The notes under the pieces: model-generated
Seen by the model: the letters and a program-made list of their open reading frames with translations, nothing else
What the model was told of the DNA's origin: nothing
Database searches by the model: none
Made by a program: the position numbers and the translations under genes
NCBI GenBank assembly: GCA_029054965.1
Contig: JAIDEF010000107.1
Location: 1 to 15,688, forward strand
Source of the DNA: Eubacterium sp.
Lineage (GTDB): Bacteria > Bacillota > Clostridia > Oscillospirales > Acutalibacteraceae
Length of the DNA: 15,688 bases
Direction of reading: 5' to 3'
In this document: positions 6,901 to 13,203 of the stretch, piece after piece
Layout: each line of letters begins with the position of its first letter
Numbering within the stretch: position 1 is the first letter of the stretch

Positions 6901-7090
6901 TGCTACCCTTCTTTCAAAATGTATTGAGTGGACAATTACTATGTTAGCAGAACAATCGTTCGGTGTAAATTATTTAGTTTGCTTCTGTCCCAAAAACAGA
7001 ACTTTTAAAAAATTTTTTTGTTACCTAAATTTACGGATGCTTTAGTACATAAAAGTGTATCAAAATAAATAAAATTTTTCATCAAAACTA
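6901..7090. other. A/T-rich intergenic DNA without a recognisable gene
   Basis: This part of the 411-nt gap between the 71-aa gene and alr holds no plausible coding frame. A short imperfect hairpin (ttctgt 6983-6988 with acagaa 6996-7001) is followed by an A-run and then a T-run (7012-7019), too loose to call a terminator. It presumably includes the promoter of the minus-strand pair, but no -35/-10 set is convincing. Confidence 0.4.
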
Positions 7091-7119
7091 TTGACAAATT
7101 ATGCAATATTGACTATAAT
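7091..7119 (+). promoter_or_regulatory. Exact-consensus sigma-A promoter
   Basis: TTGACA (7091-7096) and TATAAT (7114-7119) are separated by exactly 17 nt, a 12/12 match to the vegetative consensus and the strongest promoter in the window. Transcription should start near 7126-7128, which leads directly into the structured region ending in the terminator at 7192-7229. Confidence 0.9.
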
Positions 7120-7125
7120 TAGCTT

Positions 7126-7229
7126 GAGATACGGGATGGGCCGCACCATTCCGTACTGATGGTCCTCCATGGTTTGTAATAACAGAGAGGGGAAGGTCGC
7201 AAGTGCAGTTGCGACCTTCTTTCTTTTTT
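7126..7229 (+). ncRNA. Candidate small RNA (about 100 nt), or terminated leader of alr
   Basis: A perfect promoter and a strong terminator bracket about 100 nt with no credible reading frame. The expected transcript folds. acgggatgg (7131-7139) pairs with ccattccgt (7146-7154) over nine base pairs including one G-U, with a gccgca loop. A short second hairpin, atgg/ccat (7159-7162 with 7167-7170), exposes part of a TCCTCC run. An A/G-rich linker then leads to the terminator hairpin. I could not match it to SRP RNA, 6S RNA, a T-box or any riboswitch class whose conserved core I remember. The pyrimidine TCCTCC is complementary to Shine-Dalgarno sequences, as in C-rich-loop regulatory RNAs of Firmicutes. 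The alternative is a cis-acting attenuator of alr, whose ATG is 83 nt past the T-tract. Confidence 0.65.
7192..7229 (+). terminator. Strong intrinsic terminator of the small RNA/leader
   Basis: The 11-bp perfect stem gaaggtcgcaa (7192-7202) with ttgcgaccttc (7209-7219), around a gtgcag loop, is followed by a T-rich tract with six consecutive T (7224-7229). No sequence upstream in the transcript is a clear competitor of the 5' arm, so a simple antiterminator is not obvious. Confidence 0.9.
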
Positions 7230-7311
7230 ATAATAGTTTTATTTTTATTCTCTTTACTTTTTCGGCACATAGTATTAAAATATATCTAATATATTTTTAT
7301 GGGGCGTAATT

Positions 7312-8469
7312 ATGTATCAAAGAACTTATGTTAAAGTAGATTTAGATGCAATTGAATATAATGTTAATAACATTCTTAAAAAAATAGATAATAAATCCAA
7401 ATTGCTGATTGTGGTTAAGGCTGATTCCTATGGCCACGGTTCTGTTGAGGTCAGCAGATTTTTGCAGGATAAGTGCGATTTTTTTGGTGTTGCCTGTGTT
7501 GATGAGGCAATGGAGCTTGTGGAGGCAGGTATAGATAAGCCTTTGCTTGTGCTTGGCTATGTTTCGCCGAGTGAGTATGAAACGGTTGTTAAATATGATA
7601 TCCGTATACCAATTTTTACATATGAAAATGCTCTTGCACTTTCTGTAGAGGCTGAAAAGCAGGGTAAAATAATTCCATTTCATTTTTGTGTTGATACAGG
7701 AATGAGCCGTATCGGTTTTCAGGTTAATGAAGAAAATGCAGATATGTGCAGAAGAATTTCTGAATTGCCGAATATAAAAGCAGAGGGCTTGTTTTCTCAT
7801 TTTGCAACAGCAGACGAACGTGATTTGACAAAGACATATAAACAGCTTGAGCTGTTTAAAACATTCAATAAAATGCTAAGCGACAGAGGGATAGATATTT
7901 TTGTCAAGCATCTTAATAATTCTGCAGGTATAATGATGATTGATGACTGCTTTGATATGGTTCGTTCGGGTATTGTCACCTACGGATTGTATCCAAGTGA
8001 GGATGTTGACAAGTCAAGGCTTTCCTTGAAGCCTGCTATGGAATGGAAAACTCATATCAGCTATGTGAAAAATCTTGGTGCAGGCAGAGAAATATCCTAC
8101 GGTGGTACATATGTAACAGAAAAGGATACTGTTGTTGCTACTGTTCCTGTTGGCTATGCTGATGGCTATCCAAGGTGCTTAAGCAATGTTGGCAGAGTGA
8201 TTGTTAACGGCCATTATGCCAATATTATCGGCAGGGTGTGTATGGATCAGTTTATGATTGATGTTACCGATATACCTGATGTTAAGGTTGAGGATGAGGT
8301 AACTCTTGTGGGTACTGATGGTGATGCTGTTCTTACAATGGAGGAGATTTCAAATAATGCGCATTCCTTCAATTATGAGCTGCCCTGTAAAATTGCAAGA
8401 CGTGTTCCACGTGTATATTACCGAAACGGCAAAATCGTTAAAACAGTTAAAAATATTTTTAACAGATAA
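7312..8469 (+). CDS. alr: Alanine racemase
   Basis: This PLP enzyme (385 aa) interconverts L- and D-alanine, supplying D-Ala for peptidoglycan. The N-terminal TIM-barrel carries the PLP lysine Lys36 in VVKADSYGHG, and MSRIGF (Arg133) follows. The C-terminal beta domain carries the second catalytic base Tyr263 in ISYGGTY, PVGYADGYPR (279-288) and GRVCMDQFMIDVT (307-319). The length is normal for the family. The ATG at 7312 follows a GGGGCG ribosome binding site at 7301-7306. No strong promoter is visible between the upstream terminator (7229) and the start, so expression may depend on read-through of that terminator or on a weak A/T-rich promoter around 7253-7285. It is monocistronic, closed by a hairpin shared with the convergent gene. 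Confidence 0.96.
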   Translation: MYQRTYVKVDLDAIEYNVNNILKKIDNKSKLLIVVKADSYGHGSVEVSRFLQDKCDFFGVACVDEAMELVEAGIDKPLLVLGYVSPSEYETVVKYDIRIPIFTYENALALSVEAEKQGKIIPFHFCVDTGMSRIGFQVNEENADMCRRISELPNIKAEGLFSHFATADERDLTKTYKQLELFKTFNKMLSDRGIDIFVKHLNNSAGIMMIDDCFDMVRSGIVTYGLYPSEDVDKSRLSLKPAMEWKTHISYVKNLGAGREISYGGTYVTEKDTVVATVPVGYADGYPRCLSNVGRVIVNGHYANIIGRVCMDQFMIDVTDIPDVKVEDEVTLVGTDGDAVLTMEEISNNAHSFNYELPCKIARRVPRVYYRNGKIVKTVKNIFNR

Positions 8470-8472
8470 AAT

Positions 8473-8506
8473 AAATCCCTCAGAAATCTACATTTCTGAG
8501 GGATTT
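8473..8506. terminator. Bidirectional intrinsic terminator between alr and the DUF3048 gene
   Basis: A perfect 15-bp inverted repeat (8473-8487 with 8492-8506; core atccctcagaaat) has a 4-nt ctac loop, with A-rich sequence on the left and T-rich on the right. It lies between two convergent genes and can stop transcription from either side. Confidence 0.9.
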
Positions 8507-8522
8507 TTATATATTCCTTTTG

Positions 8523-9890
8523 TTATTCGGTGTCACTGCCGCCGTTGTTTGCTGATGCCCAGCCAATCCAGGTTTTTCCTGTGTTAAGGCTTAATGCCTT
8601 GCCCTGACTGTCTTTAAGAACAAGCATACCGTTTTCAACAGACCATGTTATGTCTGTGATTGTACCCATTGTGGCGAGCTTTCCTGTTCCGCCTGCTAAT
8701 TTATACTCGCAATAGGTTTCGCTTCTGCCGCTGCCCTTATAGTTTTCTTTAACAACATATTCAGTGGTATCATACAAAACTAAAATATTTTTCCTTGCAA
8801 CGTCTGTCTGGTAATCACTTGAGTGATACATTTTATCCTCATCACTGAAAGCCCAGGTTCTTGTTTTAGATCTGCTTGAAAATCTTACGTCGATTGTGCT
8901 GCAGTCTGTTTCGCTGACAGTTTTGTCCTCGTTATTGAAATTGAATTTTGTATAGCTGCCATCCTTAGCCTCAGTTCTGAAGCCCTCCTGTGCAATAGCC
9001 TCTGCAAGCTTATCACCATAGATTACACCTGTGTGCTCTGATGATACACCTCTTGATTTATCTCTGCCGAAAAGACCTACCTTATCACTGAATGCCATCT
9101 GGTTGATATGGTCAACACCATCTTCCTGGAAAACAGTGTTTGCACCTATGTAGTTACCCTTGCTTGAGCTCTGACCCCAGTGAATAAATATTGCATCAAA
9201 CATTTCGCTGAATTTAATGAACGGAGGTCTTGCACTTCTGATAGGTCCGATCTGATCAGGAAGTGCAGTGTAGTCTGCATAGAGCCAAAGCATTCTGGCT
9301 TCGCCGCCTTCAACCTCGCCTTCAACAATAATGTCAGGTGAATTTGTTTCGTCATTAATGCCCCACTGCGGTCTTGCCTGTGCCGCATTTTCAACTACTA
9401 TTGCAGCAGGTCTTGCCTTTGCTGCACTCTGGTTATAGTTACCCTCATTAGTTAAAGGATTGTTTACAATAACAGGTGCTGCTGTTGTTGGCTCTGTTGT
9501 GCTTATCGGAGCAGTTGTTTCAGGCTCCTTGCTGTTGCCTTTAATAAGAACGACGGCAACGATTATTGCTATTACTGCTATAACCGCAGCTGCGATTGTT
9601 ATGATTTTCTTTTTATTACTGTTTGAATTTGACACATTAATTTCCTCGTATTCTTCATATTCCGGCTCATCGCTGATTATTATTCTCGGTGAGTCGCTTT
9701 GTTCGGATATTTCAAAATCCTCTGATATTTTTTCTGCCGGTGCCTCTTTAGAAGATATCGTTTCTTCGGACTCGGCAGCTTCAGGCTCTTCTGCTTTGAT
9801 TTGGTTATCATCAGCAGGGATAGGTGCCTGTGGATCGCCTTTTTTCTTTAGTTCTTTTAAAATTTTGTCTAATTCTTCTGAATCAGGCAT
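8523..9890 (-). CDS. Membrane-anchored DUF3048 (YerB-family) protein
   Basis: The start at ATG 9890 (455 aa) was chosen because AGGGAG lies 8 nt upstream; a GTG three codons earlier would sit directly on that site. About residues 1-95 form a very acidic, Glu/Ser-rich cytoplasmic tail. A membrane segment follows (about 96-117), then a Thr/Pro-rich linker, then the extracellular DUF3048 region. Its hallmarks are ARPAAIVVENAAQARPQWG, an IIVEGEVEGGEARMLWLY strand and DQIGPIRSARPPF, with the conserved RSARP. The C-terminal DUF3048 part begins in roughly the last 130 residues. Relatives such as B. subtilis YerB are lipoproteins with no assigned biochemical function. Here a single transmembrane anchor with a long acidic tail replaces the lipobox, which I find unusual. 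An envelope-associated role is the most that can be said. Confidence 0.88.
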   Translation of the reverse strand: MPDSEELDKILKELKKKGDPQAPIPADDNQIKAEEPEAAESEETISSKEAPAEKISEDFEISEQSDSPRIIISDEPEYEEYEEINVSNSNSNKKKIITIAAAVIAVIAIIVAVVLIKGNSKEPETTAPISTTEPTTAAPVIVNNPLTNEGNYNQSAAKARPAAIVVENAAQARPQWGINDETNSPDIIVEGEVEGGEARMLWLYADYTALPDQIGPIRSARPPFIKFSEMFDAIFIHWGQSSSKGNYIGANTVFQEDGVDHINQMAFSDKVGLFGRDKSRGVSSEHTGVIYGDKLAEAIAQEGFRTEAKDGSYTKFNFNNEDKTVSETDCSTIDVRFSSRSKTRTWAFSDEDKMYHSSDYQTDVARKNILVLYDTTEYVVKENYKGSGRSETYCEYKLAGGTGKLATMGTITDITWSVENGMLVLKDSQGKALSLNTGKTWIGWASANNGGSDTE

Positions 9891-9926
9891 TTTAATCACT
9901 CCCTAACTGAATATTTACTTTTCTAC

Positions 9927-9935
9927 ATTGTACCA
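9927..9935 (-). promoter_or_regulatory. Extended -10 promoter for the DUF3048 gene
   Basis: On the minus strand TGGTACAAT forms an extended -10 (TACAAT at 9927-9932), 36 nt upstream of the ATG. The -35 position has only a poor hexamer (ATGAAA), consistent with an extended -10 promoter. Confidence 0.5.
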
Positions 9936-9990
9936 CAAATATAAGCAGATTTCATTAAATTTTTATAAAAATAAAAATTTATTGCTTTTG

Positions 9991-10019
9991 TTGATTTAAT
10001 GAGTGAATTATAGTAAAAT
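9991..10019 (+). promoter_or_regulatory. Promoter for the 207-aa hypothetical gene
   Basis: TTGATT (9991-9996) and TAAAAT (10014-10019) are 17 nt apart, about 40 nt upstream of the ATG at 10059. It is divergent from the DUF3048 promoter. Confidence 0.5.
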
Positions 10020-10058
10020 ATATATTTATCAGATATATTAAAATGCCGGGGTGACATA

Positions 10059-10682
10059 ATGGCAAAAACAATTCCGATGATTGTTACTAATAATAATATT
10101 CTTGTTAAGGACAGGGACGGTGAGGGCTTCAAACCGTTTAATCTGCCCTCATTAAATCCGTTGCCTAATATTCCGTTTTATCACGAATTTGCTGAGAAAA
10201 TTGCCGAAAGCCAATACTATTTTAAAGAATTTATGAAAGAAAATTACGGCAAAAAGCTTAGTAAATATATATTGGCAATCATTGTTCCTGATGACACCAC
10301 AAAGCTGGAGTCAATTTTTTTGAATGAGTTTTTTGTTAATTCAGGTGCCTGCAAGGCGGTTGCCCAGATGCCCATGGCTCTTGCTGTGTCAAAGGATGAT
10401 GACAAGTATATTACTGTTTCAAAAAGCCAGCGCAGCGTAGTACTTGAATATGTAAGAAATCACGAGACTGTTGTTAAAAAATGCTATAATGTCAATACCT
10501 ATGATCCAAAGCAGATTATGGCTGACGCTGCTGTTTTGCATATTGATATAGAGTATAATGATATTCCTGTTTTCGTAAATAATTTTAATCTTAATATGGA
10601 CGACCTTCTGGAAATGGGTGAGATTATCAGCCCGAAGCAGTTTATGAATAAAATTGCAAATATTGATGTGGAAAAATTATAA
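10059..10682 (+). CDS. Protein of unknown function with a possible degenerate actin/MreB-like segment
   Basis: The 207-aa protein is not recognised with confidence. It begins at ATG 10059 after GGGGTGA (10048-10054). It is soluble, with no signal peptide or membrane helix. Residues of about 70-112 (ILAIIVPDDTTKLESIFLNE, then a SGACKAV...PMALAV pattern) resemble the MreB/actin-fold stretch where a V-P strand is followed by a helix, an AGA-V turn and a P-M-A-A-A segment. The next strand, which in actin-fold ATPases holds a DxGGGT phosphate loop, here reads YITVSKSQRSVVLEY, and the N-terminal DxGT loop is missing. If the resemblance is real, this is a non-ATP-binding relative, perhaps a scaffold. 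The C-terminal 60 residues are polar, with NNFNLNMDDLLEMGE. It is monocistronic, followed by a strong terminator. Confidence 0.6.
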   Translation: MAKTIPMIVTNNNILVKDRDGEGFKPFNLPSLNPLPNIPFYHEFAEKIAESQYYFKEFMKENYGKKLSKYILAIIVPDDTTKLESIFLNEFFVNSGACKAVAQMPMALAVSKDDDKYITVSKSQRSVVLEYVRNHETVVKKCYNVNTYDPKQIMADAAVLHIDIEYNDIPVFVNNFNLNMDDLLEMGEIISPKQFMNKIANIDVEKL

Positions 10683-10691
10683 TAAAAATAA

Positions 10692-10726
10692 CACCTCTGC
10701 AAAGAATAATGCAGAGGTGATTTTTT
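10692..10726 (+). terminator. Intrinsic terminator whose 3' arm doubles as the next gene's ribosome binding site
   Basis: The stem cacctctgca (10692-10701) pairs with tgcagaggtg (10710-10719) around an 8-nt loop, followed by six T (10721-10726). The GAGGTGA at 10714-10720, inside the 3' arm, is a good Shine-Dalgarno for the ATG at 10727, so the U-tract is the spacer between ribosome binding site and start codon. Confidence 0.85.
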
Positions 10727-10897
10727 ATGGAAAAGAAAAATAAAAAGCAGAATAAAAAGGAAATTATTGATTTAACATCCTATATAAGTCCTGAAATGGT
10801 CAATAGTGATGTTAACGGCAGCTATACCGGTGTTACGGAAAGCACTTATTACGGTGAGGAGCTTGAAGAGCCTGTTCAGGATGCGGATGATCTTTAA
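10727..10897 (+). CDS. 56-aa acidic-tailed small protein upstream of rimP
   Basis: The short frame (56 codons plus TAA at 10895-10897) is preceded by AGAGGTGA with 6-nt spacing. The N-terminus is strongly basic (MEKKNKKQNKK), the middle reads IIDLTSYISPEMVNSD, and the end is acidic with GSYTGVT and a terminal PVQDADDL. I recall similar GSYTG...PVQDADDL endings in small uncharacterised Firmicutes proteins, but cannot verify this here. Composition is coding-like, with no stop in a frame full of typical codons. There is no signal peptide or membrane segment, and the function is unknown. Its ribosome binding site is buried in the preceding terminator hairpin, so transcripts that read through may be translated poorly. 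No terminator separates it from the rimP promoter downstream. Confidence 0.6.
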   Translation: MEKKNKKQNKKEIIDLTSYISPEMVNSDVNGSYTGVTESTYYGEELEEPVQDADDL

Positions 10898-10910
10898 TTT
10901 TAATTAGGTA

Positions 10911-10938
10911 TTGACATTTTAAAATAAAGTGTTATTAT
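10911..10938 (+). promoter_or_regulatory. Sigma-A promoter of the rimP-nusA-infB operon
   Basis: The perfect -35 TTGACA (10911-10916) is followed after 16 nt by TATTAT (10933-10938). The start would be near 10945, giving a leader of about 70 nt with a hairpin ahead of rimP. Confidence 0.75.
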
Positions 10939-10968
10939 AGTATTTAGCATTATTCATAATCTCAAGGT

Positions 10969-10994
10969 GAGAGTGAGCCGAAAGGCTCGCTCTC
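10969..10994 (+). promoter_or_regulatory. GAAA-capped hairpin in the rimP leader
   Basis: gagagtgagcc (10969-10979) pairs over 11 bp, one of them T-G, with ggctcgctctc (10984-10994) around a GAAA tetraloop. Only a broken T-rich sequence (ttattgtt) follows, so it is a poor terminator as it stands. It ends 10 nt before the AAGGAGG of rimP (11005-11011), leaving that site free. It may stabilise the mRNA or act in attenuation; nusA and rimP operons are often autoregulated by leader structures. A short alternative pairing (ctca 10961-10964 with tgag 10968-10971) could compete. Confidence 0.6.
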
Positions 10995-11016
10995 TTATTG
11001 TTGTAAGGAGGTTTTT

Positions 11017-11502
11017 ATGGCAGGCAAGGGTAATACCGTATCAAGGGTTACGGAGATTGTTGAGCCTTATGCAAAGGAGCTTGGTCTTGATTTATGGGAC
11101 ATTCGCTTTGTTAAGGAGGGCACTGATTGGTATCTGAGAATATTTATAGATAAAGAGGGCGGCATTTCAATAGATGACTGTGTTGATTTGACACACGCAA
11201 TCACAAAGCCCCTTGATGAGGCTGATCCAATCAGCCAGAGTTATACATTAGAGGTCAGCTCACCGGGTGTTGAAAGAGAGCTTATTACAGATTCACATTT
11301 TGAAAAATATGTGGGCAGTCCTGTAATGCTCAGATTAATCAGACCTATTGATAAGGTCAGGGACTTCAGCGGTGTGCTCAGCTCATATAATAATGGTGAG
11401 CTTACTGTTACACTTGAAAATGGTGAAAGCATCAGCGTTAACAAAAAAGAAACCTCTTTTGTTAAGCTGGATGATTTTGATATAAACGATTTTAATAATT
11501 AA
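11017..11502 (+). CDS. rimP: Ribosome maturation factor RimP
   Basis: The 161-aa cytoplasmic protein assists assembly of the 30S subunit. The N-terminal alpha/beta domain is typical: ELGLDLWDIRFVKEG, WYLRIFIDKEGGISIDDC, then THAITKPLDEADPI and the signature LEVSSPGVERELI (78-90). The C-terminal SH3-like barrel (about 92-155) includes GVLSSYNNGELTVTLENGE. Start ATG 11017 follows AAGGAGG at 5-nt spacing. It is the first gene of the operon and lies 36 nt before nusA. Confidence 0.95.
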   Translation: MAGKGNTVSRVTEIVEPYAKELGLDLWDIRFVKEGTDWYLRIFIDKEGGISIDDCVDLTHAITKPLDEADPISQSYTLEVSSPGVERELITDSHFEKYVGSPVMLRLIRPIDKVRDFSGVLSSYNNGELTVTLENGESISVNKKETSFVKLDDFDINDFNN

Positions 11503-11538
11503 AGTTGTTACTATTGCAGAGAAAGGATGATAGGAAAA

Positions 11539-12594
11539 ATGAGTAAAGAGTTTTTTGAAGCAGTAAAGCTTCTGGAGGCAGAAAAAGGAATCCCTGCGGA
11601 TTATTTGTATGAAAAGATTTCTGCAGCAATCATTGTTGCTGCAAAGCATGATTACAACGGCAAGGATATTGTTCATTGTGATATTGATGAAGAGAAGCAG
11701 AAAATCAAGGTTTACGTAACAAAAAATGTTGTTGACGAGATTGAGGACCCTGATACAGACCTTACTCTTGAGGAGGCACAGGTTTACCGCAAATCTGCTA
11801 AGGTTGGCAAGACAATTGATATTCCTTTGAAAACAAAGGATTTCGGCAGAATTGTTGCCCAGACAGCTAAGCACGTTATCCGTCAGGGTATACGAGAGGC
11901 AGAGAGAGGTCAGATGCTCCAGGAATTCAAATCAAAGAATCAGGAGCTTATCTCAGCTAAGGTTGAGAGAATTGACCCGATTACAGGCAATGCAACAATT
12001 GAAATCGGCAAAAACCAGACCGTTCTTCCGAAGAGTGAGCAGGTTCCCGGTGAAGTTCTTACTGAGGGACAGACAATTAAGGTGTTCATCGTTGATGTTA
12101 AGGAAGGCGGAAAAGGTCCTAAGATTATGATTTCAAGAACACATCCGGGTCTTGTACGCCGTTTGTTTGAGCAGGAGGTACCTGAAATCTATGACGGCAC
12201 TATTGAAATCAAATCCGTTTCACGTGAGGCAGGCTCAAGAACAAAGATTTCAGTTTATACCAAGGATGAGGATATTGATCCTGTTGGTGCTTGTATCGGT
12301 CCTCGCGGACAGAGAGTTTCAAATATTGTTGAGGTTCTCGGCGGCGAGAAGATAGATATTATCAAATTCAGTGAGGATCCGTCAGAATATATTGCAGCAG
12401 CACTTGCACCGTCAGAGGTTTGCTCAATTGAAATTCTTGATGAAGAGGTTAAGACCTGCAGAGCAACAGTTCCTGATGATCAGCTTTCATTAGCTATCGG
12501 CAACAAGGGTCAGAATGTAAGACTTGCAGTAAGATTAACAGGCTGGAATATTGATATCAAGCCTGAGTCAGGCTTCTTTGAAGGTCAGGAATAA
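11539..12594 (+). CDS. nusA: Transcription termination/antitermination factor NusA
   Basis: NusA binds RNA polymerase and nascent RNA and modulates pausing, termination and antitermination. I chose ATG 11539 (351 aa, MSKEFFEAVKLLEAEKGI) over an ATG 12 nt earlier. The downstream start matches the family's usual beginning, and AAAGG sits immediately against the upstream one. Domains in order: the RNAP-binding N-terminal domain (1 to about 125), S1 (about 135-200), then the ISRTHPGLVRRLFEQEVPEI linker into KH1 with IGPRG (253-257), and KH2 with AIGNKGQNVRLAV (319-331). The C-terminal acidic repeats of E. coli NusA are absent, as is normal in Firmicutes. Confidence 0.96.
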   Translation: MSKEFFEAVKLLEAEKGIPADYLYEKISAAIIVAAKHDYNGKDIVHCDIDEEKQKIKVYVTKNVVDEIEDPDTDLTLEEAQVYRKSAKVGKTIDIPLKTKDFGRIVAQTAKHVIRQGIREAERGQMLQEFKSKNQELISAKVERIDPITGNATIEIGKNQTVLPKSEQVPGEVLTEGQTIKVFIVDVKEGGKGPKIMISRTHPGLVRRLFEQEVPEIYDGTIEIKSVSREAGSRTKISVYTKDEDIDPVGACIGPRGQRVSNIVEVLGGEKIDIIKFSEDPSEYIAAALAPSEVCSIEILDEEVKTCRATVPDDQLSLAIGNKGQNVRLAVRLTGWNIDIKPESGFFEGQE

Positions 12595-12608
12595 TTAGGG
12601 GAGACGGT

Positions 12609-12881
12609 ATGAAAGCAAAAAAAGTGCCTTTAAGAATGTGTGTCGGCTGCGGCGAAATGTTTGACAAGCGCACACTTGTAAGGGTTGTTAAAAGCCGTGA
12701 GGGTGAGGTATCACTTGATTTAACAGGCAAAAAGGCAGGCAGAGGTGCTTATGTTTGTAACAATCCCGAATGTTTAAAAAAGGCAAGAAAAAAAAGAGCC
12801 TTTGAGCGGGCATTCCAGATGCAGATAAGCGAAGAGGTTTTCAATAATATGGAAGAAGAAATGATGAATGCAGAAAAATAA
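12609..12881 (+). CDS. ylxR: YlxR/RnpM family RNA-binding protein (DUF448)
   Basis: The 90-aa protein has the family's RMCVGCGE (Cys11, Cys14) and GRGAYVC...C (Cys50, Cys55) blocks, which look like a Cys4 site. A basic KKARKKRAFERAFQ helix follows. Relatives bind RNA, and the B. subtilis protein has been reported to modulate RNase P (name RnpM). The start follows GGGGAG at 12598-12603. It sits between nusA and ylxQ as in most Firmicutes and overlaps the next gene by 14 nt. Confidence 0.92.
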   Translation: MKAKKVPLRMCVGCGEMFDKRTLVRVVKSREGEVSLDLTGKKAGRGAYVCNNPECLKKARKKRAFERAFQMQISEEVFNNMEEEMMNAEK

Positions 12882-13203
12882 AACATTGTCAATGCTCGGT
12901 ATGGCACGCAGGGCGGGCAAACTCTCTATGGGTCACGATATGGCGGAAAAATCCATAAAAGCACATAAGGCAAAAATGGTTTTGGTTTGCTGTGATGCAT
13001 CAAAGCGGCTTGTAAAGGAGTTTGAAAGAACTCTTGAAAATTTCAAGCTTGACATTCCTTTGATAGTGGCAGACATAACTATTAATGAAATACATTTTGC
13101 AGTGGGCTATAAAGCGGGCGTTATGACCGTTGACGATATAAATTTTTCAGATAAAATCATCCGACTAATTGAACAGGAGGAAAATGCGAATGGTAATGAA
13201 TAA
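12868..13203 (+). CDS. ylxQ: YlxQ, L7Ae/L30e-family putative RNA-binding protein
   Basis: The 111-aa L7Ae-like protein has SMLGMARRAGKLSMGHD at the N-terminus, the central KMVLVCCDASKRLVKEF, an IPLIVADI strand and a GYKAGVMTVDD ending. L7Ae-fold proteins bind kink-turn RNA, so a ribosome- or RNA-related role is likely, but the YlxQ function is not established. It is translationally coupled on both sides: it starts inside ylxR, and its last codons overlap the infB start (13190-13203). Confidence 0.9.
   Translation: MQKNKTLSMLGMARRAGKLSMGHDMAEKSIKAHKAKMVLVCCDASKRLVKEFERTLENFKLDIPLIVADITINEIHFAVGYKAGVMTVDDINFSDKIIRLIEQEENANGNE

Noticed and set aside
6983..7019. Terminator or promoter in the A/T-rich gap
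   Set aside because: The hairpin has only six base pairs and is separated from the T-run by an A-run. No -35/-10 pair is convincing.
7126..7229. SRP RNA, 6S RNA, T-box or a known riboswitch
   Set aside because: The SRP GGAA/AGCAGCC core, the T-box AGGGTGGNACCGCG box and the cores of the classes I remember are not present. The length does not suit 6S RNA or a T-box.
7088..7270. 60-aa minus-strand frame over the small RNA
   Set aside because: It has no ribosome binding site, its composition is that of reversed hairpins, and it spans both the promoter and the terminator of the RNA on the opposite strand. It is also not hydrophobic like a type I toxin.
7342..7800. 152-aa minus-strand frame inside alr
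   Set aside because: It is a shadow of the alr reading frame, and alr has complete catalytic motifs on the other strand.
10969..10994. Intrinsic terminator before rimP
   Set aside because: The hairpin is strong, but the sequence after it is not a U-tract, so it was recorded as a leader hairpin instead.
11383..11874. 163-aa minus-strand frame over rimP-nusA
   Set aside because: It is antisense to two well-supported genes and crosses their junction, with no start signals.
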